From Muricoccus pecuniae (GTDB lineage Bacteria > Pseudomonadota > Alphaproteobacteria > Acetobacterales > Acetobacteraceae), in NCBI RefSeq assembly GCF_014199205.1, contig NZ_JACIJD010000003.1, positions 1 through 64,000 on the forward strand: a stretch of 64,000 nucleotides of DNA, written 5' to 3'. This document shows, one piece after another, positions 53,260 to 61,767 of the stretch (position 1 is the stretch's first letter; the number at the start of each line of letters is the position of its first letter). The notes beneath the pieces are model-generated. The model was not told where the DNA came from and did no database searches. It worked only from the letters and a program-made list of their open reading frames with translations. The translations under genes were made by a program, and so were the position numbers.

Positions 53260-53985
53260 TCAGCCCTTATCCGGCGCGGGCGGCGCGGAGGCCAGCCCCT
53301 CCGCCACCGGCTCCAGCCCGGCTTCCCGCAGGGCCGGCGCTGCCTCCCCCGAAGCGAGGAAGCGGATCAGACGCCCGGCCGCCTCCGGCTGTGCCGCGCC
53401 CCGGAAAGCGGCGGCGGTGAAGACCGCGACCGTCTCCACCTCCCGCGGCAGGCGGCCGATCACCTCGATCCCCGGTACGGCCAGCAGCTCGCTCACCTGC
53501 TGCACGGCGAGCGAGGCCTCGCCCCGCACCAGCGGCTCCGCCGTGAAGCCGGAGGGGACGATCGTTGCCCGCGCGTTCACTGCCTCCGCGATGCCCAGCC
53601 GTCCGAGCAGCGCGGCGAAGGCGATGCCGCTCGCACCCGTGCGGGAATAGGCGACGGAGGGGGCGGCGAGCAGCGCCTCCTTCAACTCATCCACCGTGCC
53701 GATGCGCGGATGCGGCTCGCCCGCCCGCACGGCGAGCCCGATATGCGAGCGGACGAGGTCGGCCCGGCTCGCCGGGTCCAGCACGCCCTCCGCGATGAGT
53801 TCCTCCACCCCCTCGGCCGTCAGGACCACGGCATCCGCCCGCTCGCCGCCGCGGATGCGGGCGAGCAGGCCGAGGGTGGGCATGAAGTCGGCCGTCACCC
53901 GCATCCCCGCCGCCGCCTCGCAGCGCCCGAGCAGGCCGCGCATCGCCCCCGCCACGGCGAGGGTGGAGAGGAGGTGCAGGGTCAT
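53260..53985 (-). CDS. ModA-like substrate-binding domain protein without signal peptide
   Basis: A 241-residue protein of the molybdate/sulphate-type periplasmic-binding class 2: HLLSTLAVAGAMRGLLGRCE, ADAVVLTAEGVEELIAEGVL, RSHIGLAVRAGEPHPRIGTV, LKEALLAAPSVAYSRTGASG. No signal peptide is visible, so it is probably cytoplasmic, unlike true ModA. Such proteins occur in catabolic operons of these bacteria, perhaps as ligand sensors. It overlaps its upstream neighbour as ATGA. Substrate unknown. Confidence 0.75.
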   Translation of the reverse strand: MTLHLLSTLAVAGAMRGLLGRCEAAAGMRVTADFMPTLGLLARIRGGERADAVVLTAEGVEELIAEGVLDPASRADLVRSHIGLAVRAGEPHPRIGTVDELKEALLAAPSVAYSRTGASGIAFAALLGRLGIAEAVNARATIVPSGFTAEPLVRGEASLAVQQVSELLAVPGIEVIGRLPREVETVAVFTAAAFRGAAQPEAAGRLIRFLASGEAAPALREAGLEPVAEGLASAPPAPDKG

Positions 53986-54890
53986 TCCTTCAGCCCCGAG
54001 AGCTCGGCCACCAGCGCGCCGAGGGAGGAGGAATCGAGCCCGCCCCGCCCGCTGTTCACCAGCGCCTCCATCATCTGCGCCGCCATGGCGGTGGCGGGGG
54101 CGAAGACGCCGTGGTCCCGCATGGCGGCCAGCGAGAGGCGCGTGTCCTTGCGCATCAGCTCGGCGCGAAAGCCGGGCTGGAAGGTGCGCTCGATGATGCG
54201 CTTGGCGTGGTTCTCCATGACGAAGGAGCGCGCGGAGCCGCCGAGCAGCGCCTGACGCATGAGGTCGGGGTCCAGCCCCGCCTTCCGCCCGAGGGCCAGC
54301 GCCTCCGCCACCGCCTGCATGGTGGCCGCGACCATGAGCTGGTTGGCGGACTTGCAGACCTGCCCCGCACCGGGCGGGCCGAGATGGGTGAGGGTCTTGC
54401 CCACCGCCTCCAGGAAGGGCCGCGCCGCCTCGAAGGCGCCGGCATCGCCGCCGATCATGCAGGTAAGCGTCCCGTCCCGCGCCCCCGCGGGGCCGCCGGA
54501 GACGGGGCTGTCCAGCAGATGGGCGCCGCGCTCCTCCAGCAGCCGGCGCGCGAAGCCGGCGGCGGGGGCGGCGGCGATGGTGCTGAAGTCGATCACCACC
54601 GCGCCCGGCGCCACGCCCTCGGCCACGCCGCCGGGGCCGAAGAGCACGGCCTCCACATCCGGCGTGTCGGGCAGGCAGAGGCCGATCACGGAGGCCCCGC
54701 GCGCGGCCTCGGCCGGCGTCGTGGCCCAGCGCGCGCCCGCGGCCTCCAGCGCCTCCGACTTGCCGCGGCTGCGGTTGGAGACGGCCAGGGCGAAGCCCGC
54801 CTTCACCACGTTCGCCGCCATCGCGGCCCCCATGACGCCGAGCCCGACGAAACCCGCAGGCGCAGGGGGAGAAATACGGTCCACAGCCAT
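53982..54890 (-). CDS. NAD(P)-dependent oxidoreductase of the 3-hydroxyisobutyrate dehydrogenase family
   Basis: A 302-residue beta-hydroxyacid dehydrogenase: PAGFVGLGVMGAAMAANVVK (cofactor motif), DSPVSGGPAGARDGTLTCMI (substrate loop), GAGQVCKSANQLMVAATMQA with the catalytic Lys in CKSANQ, and KDTRLSLAAMRDHGVFAPAT. ATG 54890 overlaps the upstream Bug stop (TGATG). The exact hydroxyacid is unknown; 2-hydroxy-3-oxopropionate or hydroxyisobutyrate are family examples. Its neighbours imply oxidation of a hydroxy-dicarboxylate. Confidence 0.92.
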   Translation of the reverse strand: MAVDRISPPAPAGFVGLGVMGAAMAANVVKAGFALAVSNRSRGKSEALEAAGARWATTPAEAARGASVIGLCLPDTPDVEAVLFGPGGVAEGVAPGAVVIDFSTIAAAPAAGFARRLLEERGAHLLDSPVSGGPAGARDGTLTCMIGGDAGAFEAARPFLEAVGKTLTHLGPPGAGQVCKSANQLMVAATMQAVAEALALGRKAGLDPDLMRQALLGGSARSFVMENHAKRIIERTFQPGFRAELMRKDTRLSLAAMRDHGVFAPATAMAAQMMEALVNSGRGGLDSSSLGALVAELSGLKE

Positions 54891-55864
54891 CAGGTCTTCC
54901 TCATCGCCGCGCGGATGGAATCGAGCAGCCGGTCCATCGAGGCCTGGAAGGTCGGCCCGTCGGCATAGCCGTCCGCCTCGCCCACCCGCTCCATGAAGCG
55001 CTGCCATGTCGGCGTCTGCATGCCCTGGCGGAAACGATCGTGCAGGTAGGTCACCATCTCGTCCGTCATGCCGGCGGGGCCGACCCAGCCCTTCATGTTG
55101 TCCGCCACGATGTCGTAGCCGAGCTCGCGCATCGTCGGCACGTCCGGATAGGCGGGCGCGCGCGCCTCGGAGGCGATGGCGAGGGCCTTCAGCGTGCCGG
55201 AGGTGACCTGCGAGCCCAGCTCGTCCGTCGCGTTGATGTTCAGCTGCGTCTGCCCGGCCAGCAAGGCCTGGAGGGCGGGGCCTCCGCCGGTATAGGGCAC
55301 GTGCAGGAACTGCACCTCCGCCGCGCGCTCCAGCAGGATGAAGATGGAGTGGGAGAGCGTGCCCACCCCCGCCGAGCCGTGCGCCAGCCCGCCCGGATCG
55401 GCCTTGGCCGCCGCCAGTGCCGCGCGGAAATCGGCGTAGCGCGGCGCGTCACCTCCCTTGCAGACGAGGAGGTGCCCGTTCCGCGTCAGCCGGATCACGG
55501 CGCGGAAGGAGGTCTTGGGGTCGTAGGGGACCTCGCGATGGGCGGGGATGGAGGTGCTCTCGCTGCCGCCATGCATGACCAGCGTGTGCCCGTCCGGCGC
55601 CGCGCGGGCGACGAACTCGGCCGCCAGCGCCCCGCCCGCGCCGGGGCGGTTCACCACCACCAGGGGCACGGGGATCAGCGGCGCGCAGGCCTCGGCGATG
55701 GTGCGCGCGATGATGTCGCTGCCCCCGCCCGGCGCGAAGCCGACATTCAACTGGATCGGGCGCGTTGGCTGCCAGGGCCCGATGCGCTGCGCCAGGGCCG
55801 GGCAGGCCAGCGCCGTGCCGGCAGCGCCCAGGAGAGCCCGGCGGTTGATCCGCTCCATCCTCAT
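54890..55864 (-). CDS. Bug-family tripartite tricarboxylate receptor
   Basis: A 324-residue periplasmic receptor with signal RRALLGAAGTALACPALAQR. Family sequences: IQLNVGFAPGGGSDIIARTI, VVVNRPGAGGALAAEFVARA, LVMHGGSESTSIPAHREVPY, LKALAIASEARAPAYPDVPT. It is encoded between an Ldh-type and a 3-HIBADH-type dehydrogenase, so the carboxylate bound is likely a substrate of these enzymes. No tctA/tctB permease genes are in the window. The RBS GGGAGGA precedes ATG 55864. Confidence 0.92.
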   Translation of the reverse strand: MRMERINRRALLGAAGTALACPALAQRIGPWQPTRPIQLNVGFAPGGGSDIIARTIAEACAPLIPVPLVVVNRPGAGGALAAEFVARAAPDGHTLVMHGGSESTSIPAHREVPYDPKTSFRAVIRLTRNGHLLVCKGGDAPRYADFRAALAAAKADPGGLAHGSAGVGTLSHSIFILLERAAEVQFLHVPYTGGGPALQALLAGQTQLNINATDELGSQVTSGTLKALAIASEARAPAYPDVPTMRELGYDIVADNMKGWVGPAGMTDEMVTYLHDRFRQGMQTPTWQRFMERVGEADGYADGPTFQASMDRLLDSIRAAMRKT

Positions 55865-55883
55865 TCCTCCCTTGCTTCGCGCC

Positions 55884-56975
55884 CTAGTCGTCGCTCAGTT
55901 CGTAGCGCGCACCCGATCTCTCGCAGATCGCGCGGATGTGCCGCTCCAGCGCGGGCGGGACGGGGATGCCCCCCGCTAGCCGCCTCTCGCGCTCCGCCGC
56001 TTCCGGATCGCCCGCCACCAGCACGGGGCGCGCGGGATCGGCGGGCGGGGTGGCGTGCAGCGCGTCGATCATCGCGTCCATCTCCTCCTCGAAGCCGCCC
56101 TCCGGCCGGAAGGCGCGGGGGTCGATGGCGAGGAAGAAGTGGCCGACATCGTCGGGATCGCCCGGCTTGCGGGTGGGATTGCGTAGCGGCCCGAAGGCGG
56201 CGCCGGTCAGCGTGGCCGAGAGCACCTGCACCATCACGCCGAGCCCGTAGCCCTTGTGCCCGCCCGTCACCTCCGCCCCGCCCAGCGGCGTCACGCCGCC
56301 GCCCGGTTCCTTGAAGATGATCTCCATGGCGCGGGCTGAGTCCGTCACCGGCCGCCCGGCCTCGTCCACCACCCAGCCCTCGGGGATCGGCTTTCCCTGG
56401 AGGTCGTAGACCTTCACCTTGTTGGCCGCGACCGTGGTGGAGGAGATGTCCAGCACGAAGGGCTGGTTCCGCAAGGCGGGCGCGGCGAAGGCGATGGGGT
56501 TCGCGCCGAGCAGGGGCAGCGTGCCGCGCGTGGGCACCATCAGCACCGTGCGCGCGGAGCTCGTGATCATCCCGATCACCCCCGCCGAGGAGGCGATGCG
56601 CGCGTAGTGCCCGGCCGCGCCGAAATGGTGGGAGTTGCGCACGCCCACCGCGCCGATGCCCGCCGCCTTCGCCTTCTCCACGGCGAGGCGCATCGCGAAG
56701 TCCGCATTGGGATGGCCGAGATTCGCGCCGCCATCCACCAGCGCCGTCGCCGGGGCATCGAGCACCACGCGCGGGCGCGCGGCGAGGTCGAGCTGGCCGT
56801 TCCCGCGGAAGCTCTCATACATCATCAGCATCGAGAGCCCGTGGCTGTCGATGCCCATGAGATCGGTTTCCACCATCGCCTCGGCGGTGGTGGCGGCGAG
56901 GTCGTCCGCCATGCCCCAGGCGCGCAGCACGCCCAGGATCTGGCGCCGGACGCGCTCCGCGGGGACATGCCTCAT
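55884..56975 (-). CDS. Ldh-family (type 2 malate/L-sulfolactate) oxidoreductase
   Basis: A 363-residue NAD(P)-dependent dehydrogenase of the malate/lactate/ureidoglycolate/sulfolactate family, a fold unrelated to Rossmann LDH. MGIDSHGLSMLMMYESFRGN carries the family DSHG motif, GIGAVGVRNSHHFGAAGHYA the catalytic His region, LPLLGANPIAFAAPALRNQP and VTGGHKGYGLGVMVQVLSAT the cofactor and active-site loops. It overlaps the upstream rraA-like gene as ATGA and is followed by a Bug receptor. It probably oxidises a 2-hydroxycarboxylate. Confidence 0.92.
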   Translation of the reverse strand: MRHVPAERVRRQILGVLRAWGMADDLAATTAEAMVETDLMGIDSHGLSMLMMYESFRGNGQLDLAARPRVVLDAPATALVDGGANLGHPNADFAMRLAVEKAKAAGIGAVGVRNSHHFGAAGHYARIASSAGVIGMITSSARTVLMVPTRGTLPLLGANPIAFAAPALRNQPFVLDISSTTVAANKVKVYDLQGKPIPEGWVVDEAGRPVTDSARAMEIIFKEPGGGVTPLGGAEVTGGHKGYGLGVMVQVLSATLTGAAFGPLRNPTRKPGDPDDVGHFFLAIDPRAFRPEGGFEEEMDAMIDALHATPPADPARPVLVAGDPEAAERERRLAGGIPVPPALERHIRAICERSGARYELSDD

Positions 56976-57649
56976 CGCGTGACGGCCACGCCCTTGGCGG
57001 CGAGCGTCTCCTCCACCCAGCCGCGCGGCCAGCCGGCGCCGCGGATCGCGGCCGTGGTCTCCGCCTCCTTCGCCGCATGCGCCTCGGCGGCCTCAATCAC
57101 AGCGGCGGCCTCGGCGCGCGGGATGACGACGACGCCGTCCTCATCGGCCGCGATCAGGTCGCCCGGCATCACCACCTGCCCGCCGCAGGCGACGGGGTAG
57201 CCGATCTCGCCCGGCCCGTCCTTGTAGGGGCCCGAGGGATTGGCACCGCGCGCCCAGACGCCAATGTCCATCTTGCGGAGCCCCTCGATGTCGCGCACCG
57301 CGCCATCGATCACGATGGCGCCGACGCCGCGCTTCTCCGCGTGGCCGATCATCAGGTCTCCCGCGACGGCGATGTTCAGGTCCCCGCCGCCGTCGCAGAC
57401 GATCACCTCGCCCGGGCGCGCGAGGTCCATGGCGCGGTGGAGGAAGAGGTTGTCGCCCGGCCGTGCCTTCACCGTGAGCGCAGGGCCGACATAGGTCCGC
57501 CGCCCGCCATAGGCGAGGAAGCCGCCGCGCATCGCCTGCAGCCGGTTCATCACGTCGCCGATATTGGCCACCGGCAGCTTCGCCGCACGGGCGATGAGGG
57601 CGGCGTCGGGCTCGGGCCGCGCCTCGGCGATACGGAGGCCGATGGTCAT
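56972..57649 (-). CDS. RraA-like / 4-hydroxy-4-methyl-2-oxoglutarate aldolase family protein
   Basis: A 225-residue protein: VANIGDVMNRLQAMRGGFLA, GPALTVKARPGDNLFLHRAM, GDLMIGHAEKRGVGAIVIDG, AVRDIEGLRKMDIGVWARGA. The GDLMIGHAEKRG and IDGAVRDI segments match the active site of HMG/CHA aldolases, where Arg and Asp bind the metal and pyruvoyl group; the same fold gives RraA, the RNase E inhibitor. Catabolic context favours aldolase. It is the first gene of the operon; ATG 57649 has GGAGAGTTCCCGC upstream. Divergent from the Bug gene at 57838. Confidence 0.88.
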   Translation of the reverse strand: MTIGLRIAEARPEPDAALIARAAKLPVANIGDVMNRLQAMRGGFLAYGGRRTYVGPALTVKARPGDNLFLHRAMDLARPGEVIVCDGGGDLNIAVAGDLMIGHAEKRGVGAIVIDGAVRDIEGLRKMDIGVWARGANPSGPYKDGPGEIGYPVACGGQVVMPGDLIAADEDGVVVIPRAEAAAVIEAAEAHAAKEAETTAAIRGAGWPRGWVEETLAAKGVAVTR

Positions 57650-57837
57650 GCGGGAACTCTCCTGGCGATCCGCCGAAGCGGGATGGATAGGGAGAGATCG
57701 CGGCACAGGGCCGCGCGGCCCCGCCAGTCTCGTCGATTCCCTCCGTGCCGTCTTGGCGGCGTGGGGAAGCATCGTCACGATCACCCGGTATTGGCAAGCC
57801 GTGCCACCGAAACGATGCGGCCGCCCCGGAGGAAGTC

Positions 57838-58794
57838 ATGCAACGACGCCAGCTCGCCACCCTCGCCGCGTCCGCCGCCCTGCTCGCGGCACGCCCCGCC
57901 CGCGCCGCCTGGCCGGAGCGGCCCGTCACCCTCATCGTCGCCTTCCCCGCGGGGGGCGGCACGGATGTCGCCGCGCGCACCCTCGCGCGCTTCATGGAGC
58001 GCGAGCTGGGCCAGCCCATCGTCGTGCTCAACCGCGGCGGCGCGGGGGGCGAGATCGGCTGGAGCGAGATGGCCCGCGCCCAGCCGGACGGCTACACCAT
58101 CGGCTTCATCAACACGCCCAACATCCTCTCCATCCCCATCGAGCGCCAGGCGCGCTACAAGCTGGAGGACTTCGCGCCGGTCGCGAACGTGGTGGACGAT
58201 CCCGGCGCCTTCGTCGTGCCGACGGACAGCCGGTTCCGCACGCTGTCCGACCTCGTCGCCTTCGCCCGCGCCAATCCGGACAACGTGACCTATGCCACCA
58301 CCGGCATCGGCTCGGACGACCATCTCGCGGCCCTCGCCTTCGAGCGGCTGGCGGGGGTGCGGATGACGCATGTGCCCTTCGCCGGCGCCGCCCCCGTGCG
58401 CAACGCCCTCGTCGGCCGGCAGATCACCATGGCGAGCATGAATGTGGGCGAGGCGATCGCCGACATGCGGAGCGGCCTGGCCCGCGCCCTCGGCCAGATG
58501 GCGCCCGCCCGCTGGTCCGAGGCGCCGGACACCCCGACCTTCCGCGAGCAGGGCTTCGACGTGATCCAGGGCTCCATGCGCGGCCTCGCCGCCCCCGCCG
58601 GCGTGCCGGGGCCGGTGCTGCAGCGGCTGGCCGGGGCGGCGCGGGCCGCGATGGAGAACCCGGAGTTCCGCCAGCTCGCCACGCAGCAGGCGCTGCCCCT
58701 GCGCTATCTCGGGCCGGAGGAGTACGGCGCCGCGCTCGCGGCGCTGCGGTCGGAGCTGCAGGGGCTGTGGCGCGCCCATCCCTGGAAGGAGTAG
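57838..58794 (+). CDS. Bug-family tripartite tricarboxylate receptor (divergent from catabolic operon)
   Basis: A 318-residue periplasmic receptor with signal RRQLATLAASAALLAARPAR and family motifs VTLIVAFPAGGGTDVAARTL, IVVLNRGGAGGEIGWSEMAR, AQPDGYTIGFINTPNILSIP, LAALAFERLAGVRMTHVPFA. GGAGGAAGTC precedes ATG 57838. It reads away from the rraA-like operon over a 188-base gap, so it is a second receptor likely induced by the same signal. Its stop lies 13 bases from the convergent YcnI gene. Confidence 0.92.
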   Translation: MQRRQLATLAASAALLAARPARAAWPERPVTLIVAFPAGGGTDVAARTLARFMERELGQPIVVLNRGGAGGEIGWSEMARAQPDGYTIGFINTPNILSIPIERQARYKLEDFAPVANVVDDPGAFVVPTDSRFRTLSDLVAFARANPDNVTYATTGIGSDDHLAALAFERLAGVRMTHVPFAGAAPVRNALVGRQITMASMNVGEAIADMRSGLARALGQMAPARWSEAPDTPTFREQGFDVIQGSMRGLAAPAGVPGPVLQRLAGAARAAMENPEFRQLATQQALPLRYLGPEEYGAALAALRSELQGLWRAHPWKE

Positions 58795-58807
58795 GCGCGC
58801 CGGGGCG

Positions 58808-59434
58808 TCAGCGCCCCGCCACCACCCGGAGCAGCGGCGCTGGCTCCTTTGTCCGCTCCCCCGGCGAGGGCCGCTCCGTCCAGCGCGCGACCTTCCCGCC
58901 CTCGCATTCCTGCACGACGGGCAGGGCGAGGACGGTGCCCGGCTCGGCGGTGGTGCGGACCAGCAGGGCGAACTCGTCGAAATGGGCGTCGTCCAGCCGG
59001 CCCCCGGTCCAGGCGATCTCCCTTGGCCCGGCCGCGGCCGCGTGGCCGCCATGGCCGCCCGCGGCGGCCTGACCGCCGGCGACACTGTGCCCGGCATGGG
59101 TTCCGTGGCCCGCATGGGCGGCGTGGCCGCCCGGGGCGGTGCTGCCACCAGGGGCGGTGCTGCCGCTGGGGGCGGCGGCAGTGCCCGAGGCGGGGTCAGG
59201 GCCGATGACGATAGTCCAGCCCGGATGCGGCATGGGCCGCGCGCTCGCCAGTTCGGGCGGCAGCGTCACGCGCAGGGCGGTGGTCGCGGCGCCGCCGCAG
59301 CCATGGCCGACGCGGAGGGCGATGCGCGCATAGGTGCCGGCGGGCACCTCCGCCCGGTCCAGCACGACATGCGCGCCGGCGGGGGCGGAGAGGGCGGCGA
59401 GGAGGCCGAAGGCGGCGAGAATACGGGTGTTCAT
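58808..59434 (-). CDS. YcnI-type (DUF1775) copper-binding protein with His-rich insertion
   Basis: A 208-residue exported protein (signal ILAAFGLLAALSAPAGA). The mature chain begins HVVLDRAEVPAGTYARIALR, with the N-terminal His that binds Cu in YcnI proteins and GHGCGGAATTALRVTLPPEL, PGWTIVIGPD following. From about residue 95 to 137 it carries an insertion with repeated His-Ala/Gly units (GGHAAHAGHGTHAGHSV, GGHGGHAAA). It lacks a visible C-terminal membrane anchor. PCuAC and DUF2946 genes precede it on the strand, giving a periplasmic copper module, possibly for cytochrome oxidase assembly. Confidence 0.88.
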   Translation of the reverse strand: MNTRILAAFGLLAALSAPAGAHVVLDRAEVPAGTYARIALRVGHGCGGAATTALRVTLPPELASARPMPHPGWTIVIGPDPASGTAAAPSGSTAPGGSTAPGGHAAHAGHGTHAGHSVAGGQAAAGGHGGHAAAAGPREIAWTGGRLDDAHFDEFALLVRTTAEPGTVLALPVVQECEGGKVARWTERPSPGERTKEPAPLLRVVAGR

Positions 59435-59447
59435 GGCCGGGCGCCCC

Positions 59448-59924
59448 TCAGTGGTGGTGCGCCGCGGGGGCCGAGGCCCCGGCCGCCTGGACCGCGACGG
59501 TCACCTGCACCTCTCCCGCCCGCTCGAAGCGGAGGGTGAGGGGGAGGGTCGCGCCCGGGCGCAGCGCCTCGGTGAGGCCGATCATCATCACATGCGCCCC
59601 GCCCGGCCGCAGGGCGGCGCTGCCCCCGGCCGGCACCTCGATGCCGGCGGTGGGGCGCATCCGCATCACATCCCCCTCGCGCACGGTCTCGTGGATCTCG
59701 GTCGTGCGGGCGAGGGGGGTGGAGGCGGCGACCAGCCGGTCCGGCGCGCTGCCGGCGTTGCGGAGGGTGAGGAAGGCGCCCCCGGTGCCGCCCTGCAGGG
59801 CCGCGCGGGCCCAGGGCTGCTCGACGGTGATGCCCGGGGCGGGGCCCTGGGCGGCGAGCGGGGAGGTGAGGGCGAGGGCGCCCAGCGCGGCCAGCCCGGC
59901 CACGGCGCGACGGTGAATGGTCAT
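59448..59924 (-). CDS. PCuAC-type periplasmic copper chaperone
   Basis: A 158-residue protein (signal RRAVAGLAALGALALTSPLA) with the PCuAC signature H-x10-M-x21-H-x-M: His in TTEIHETV, Met pair in GDVMRMRP, and HVMM after LRPGGA. Conserved ITVEQPWARAALQGGTGGAF, LTLRNAGSAPDRLVAASTPL support the fold. The C-terminus ends AAHHH, three His that could add a weak metal site. PCuAC delivers Cu(I) to the CuA centre of cytochrome oxidase in other bacteria. It is 13 bases upstream of the YcnI gene. Confidence 0.92.
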   Translation of the reverse strand: MTIHRRAVAGLAALGALALTSPLAAQGPAPGITVEQPWARAALQGGTGGAFLTLRNAGSAPDRLVAASTPLARTTEIHETVREGDVMRMRPTAGIEVPAGGSAALRPGGAHVMMIGLTEALRPGATLPLTLRFERAGEVQVTVAVQAAGASAPAAHHH

Positions 59925-59997
59925 GATCTTGTCCTGAAGGTCCCGGTTCTTGGTTCCGGGCGCGCGGCGGCGCCCGGCGTGAGCGGTGCGGGTTCGA

Positions 59998-60366
59998 TCA
60001 GGCGATGGGCGGGGCGCGCGGAAGCTGGGGCGGTGCCCGGGGCGGGAGGGGCGGCAGCCCCGGCCGGTCCGGCGCGGCGGTGACGAGCGCATGGCCCGCC
60101 GGGGCCGGCGGGATAGCGGGGGCGGAAGGGGGCGCGGCAGTGGGGGTGGGGCAGAGGTCGCAGCAATCCGCGGGGATCTCCCGCGGCACCGGCTTGCCGT
60201 CCCGGTCCACCAGGATGGAGCGGGGGCCGTGCGCGCTGCACAGCTCCACCCGCATCGCGCCGCCCCATGCCGCGAGCGCCCGCGCGTGCGGCACAGTCGC
60301 CGCGCTCCAGCCGAGCAGCAGCAGCAGGCCGAGAAGGCGCAGAAGGTGGTGCCGTGGGCGGCGCAT
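59998..60366 (-). CDS. DUF2946-like small exported protein of the copper cluster
   Basis: A 122-residue protein with a hydrophobic N-terminal segment (LLRLLGLLLLLGWSAATVPH). The central region contains CSAHGPRSILVDRDGKPVPR and DCCDLCP, resembling the Cys/His metal-site sequences of DUF2946. The C-terminal half is Pro-rich (PPSAPAIPPAPAGHALV). ATG 60366 (MRRPRHHLL) is chosen over 60417. It starts the three-gene copper operon on the minus strand. The metal-binding role is family inference. Confidence 0.75.
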   Translation of the reverse strand: MRRPRHHLLRLLGLLLLLGWSAATVPHARALAAWGGAMRVELCSAHGPRSILVDRDGKPVPREIPADCCDLCPTPTAAPPSAPAIPPAPAGHALVTAAPDRPGLPPLPPRAPPQLPRAPPIA

Positions 60367-60435
60367 CCCCCCGGCTCTAGCCGAGGCGCCGCCCGAAGTC
60401 ATCCGGCCCGAAGGCATCCGGTATGACCGGGGCGG

Positions 60436-61701
60436 TCAGTCCACCCATTCCCCACCGCGCATCAGCGGCGTGCGCTCGCCCCCGGTGTCCAGCCCGTCCA
60501 CCTCCACCTCGGGGGAGCCGATCATCCAGTCCACATGGATGAGGCTGCGATTCGCCCCGCGCCGGACCAGCTCATCCTCGGGGAAAATGTCCACGAAGCA
60601 CTTCGAATAGGCCTGGCCGAGCGCGATGTGGCTGGCCGCGTTCTCGTCGAACAAGGTGTTCAGGAAGAGGATGCCGCTGCGCGCGATGGGGTTGGAGGAG
60701 GGCACCAGCGCCACCTCGCCGAGCTGGCGCGCGCCGGCATCGGTGGAGATCATCCGCTCCAGCACCTCCTGCCCGCGCGTGGCATGGGCCTCGACGATGG
60801 CGCCGGCCTCGAAGCGCACGCGGATGCCCTCGATCAGCGTGCCCTGGTGGGAGAGCGGCTTGGTGGCGGAGACCGTGCCCTCCGTCATTGCCCGGTGGGG
60901 GGTGGTGAAGACCTCCTCCGTCGGGATGTTCGGGTTGCCGTAGACGCCGTTCTTCGCCTTGCTCGCCCCGCCCATCCAGGCATGGCCCTCGGCCAGCCCG
61001 ACGATCAGGTCCGTGCCGGGGCCGCGGAAGTGCAGGCGGTGGAAGCGCCTCTCGTTCAGCCGGTCCTGCCGCGCCTTCAGCCCGGCATTATGCGCGGCCC
61101 AGGCGGCGATGGGGTCGGGCTCGTCCACGCGGGTGGTGGCGTAGATCGCGTCCCACAGCCGCGCCACCGCGCCCTCCTCGCTCTCCCCGGGGAAGACGGC
61201 CCGCGCCCAGGCGGGATGGGCGAAGGGCACGAGGGTCCAGTTGATGTGGCTGTCGACGATCAGGTCGAGCGCCGGGCGGTAGGCGATGCTCTGCGCCCGG
61301 TTGGCCCGCGCCACCCGGGCGGGGTCCTGGCCGGAGAGGAGGGAGGGGTCGCTCCCCACGATGGCCAGCCGCGCCGCGCCCCCCCGATAGGCCGCGGCCA
61401 TGCCCTCGAAGAGCCAGCCGGGGGCAGCGTCGAAGCTCTCGTCCCGCGCGTGCTGGTAGCGGAGCAGGGAGGACCTCTCGTCCGAGAGGATCGTCGTCAC
61501 CAGCGAGGCGCCGGCTTCGTAGGCCTGAGCGGTGATAAGGCGCGCGAGGGGCAGCGCCTCTACCGGCGCCGTCATCACCAGTTCCTGCCCCGGGACGAGC
61601 CCGAGCCCGACCTTCACGGCCAGTTCCGCCAGCCGGTCCATGCGGGCATCGGGGGCGGCGGCGGTGGCGGGAAAAGGGGTGGGGGAGGGGGCGAGGTCCA
61701 T
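60436..61701 (-). CDS. M29-family aminopeptidase
   Basis: A 421-residue metallo-aminopeptidase of the M29/AmpS (PepS) type. It opens RMDRLAELAVKVGLGLVPGQ, and the catalytic segment includes NIPTEEVFTTPHRAMTEGTV with Glu/His metal ligands, NPIARSGILFLNTLFDENAA, SHIALGQAYSKCF and IHVDWMIGSPEVEVDGLDTG. M29 enzymes remove N-terminal residues from peptides in the cytoplasm. ATG 61701 follows CAGGAGACCCGCCG. The gene follows a peptide-binding ABC receptor after 66 bases on the same strand, consistent with peptide use. Confidence 0.92.
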   Translation of the reverse strand: MDLAPSPTPFPATAAAPDARMDRLAELAVKVGLGLVPGQELVMTAPVEALPLARLITAQAYEAGASLVTTILSDERSSLLRYQHARDESFDAAPGWLFEGMAAAYRGGAARLAIVGSDPSLLSGQDPARVARANRAQSIAYRPALDLIVDSHINWTLVPFAHPAWARAVFPGESEEGAVARLWDAIYATTRVDEPDPIAAWAAHNAGLKARQDRLNERRFHRLHFRGPGTDLIVGLAEGHAWMGGASKAKNGVYGNPNIPTEEVFTTPHRAMTEGTVSATKPLSHQGTLIEGIRVRFEAGAIVEAHATRGQEVLERMISTDAGARQLGEVALVPSSNPIARSGILFLNTLFDENAASHIALGQAYSKCFVDIFPEDELVRRGANRSLIHVDWMIGSPEVEVDGLDTGGERTPLMRGGEWVD

Positions 61702-61767
61702 CGGCGGGTCTCCTGTCCCGCCCAAGATCGAAGCCCCGGCCGCCATGGGCAAGGGGGAGGGGGGCGA

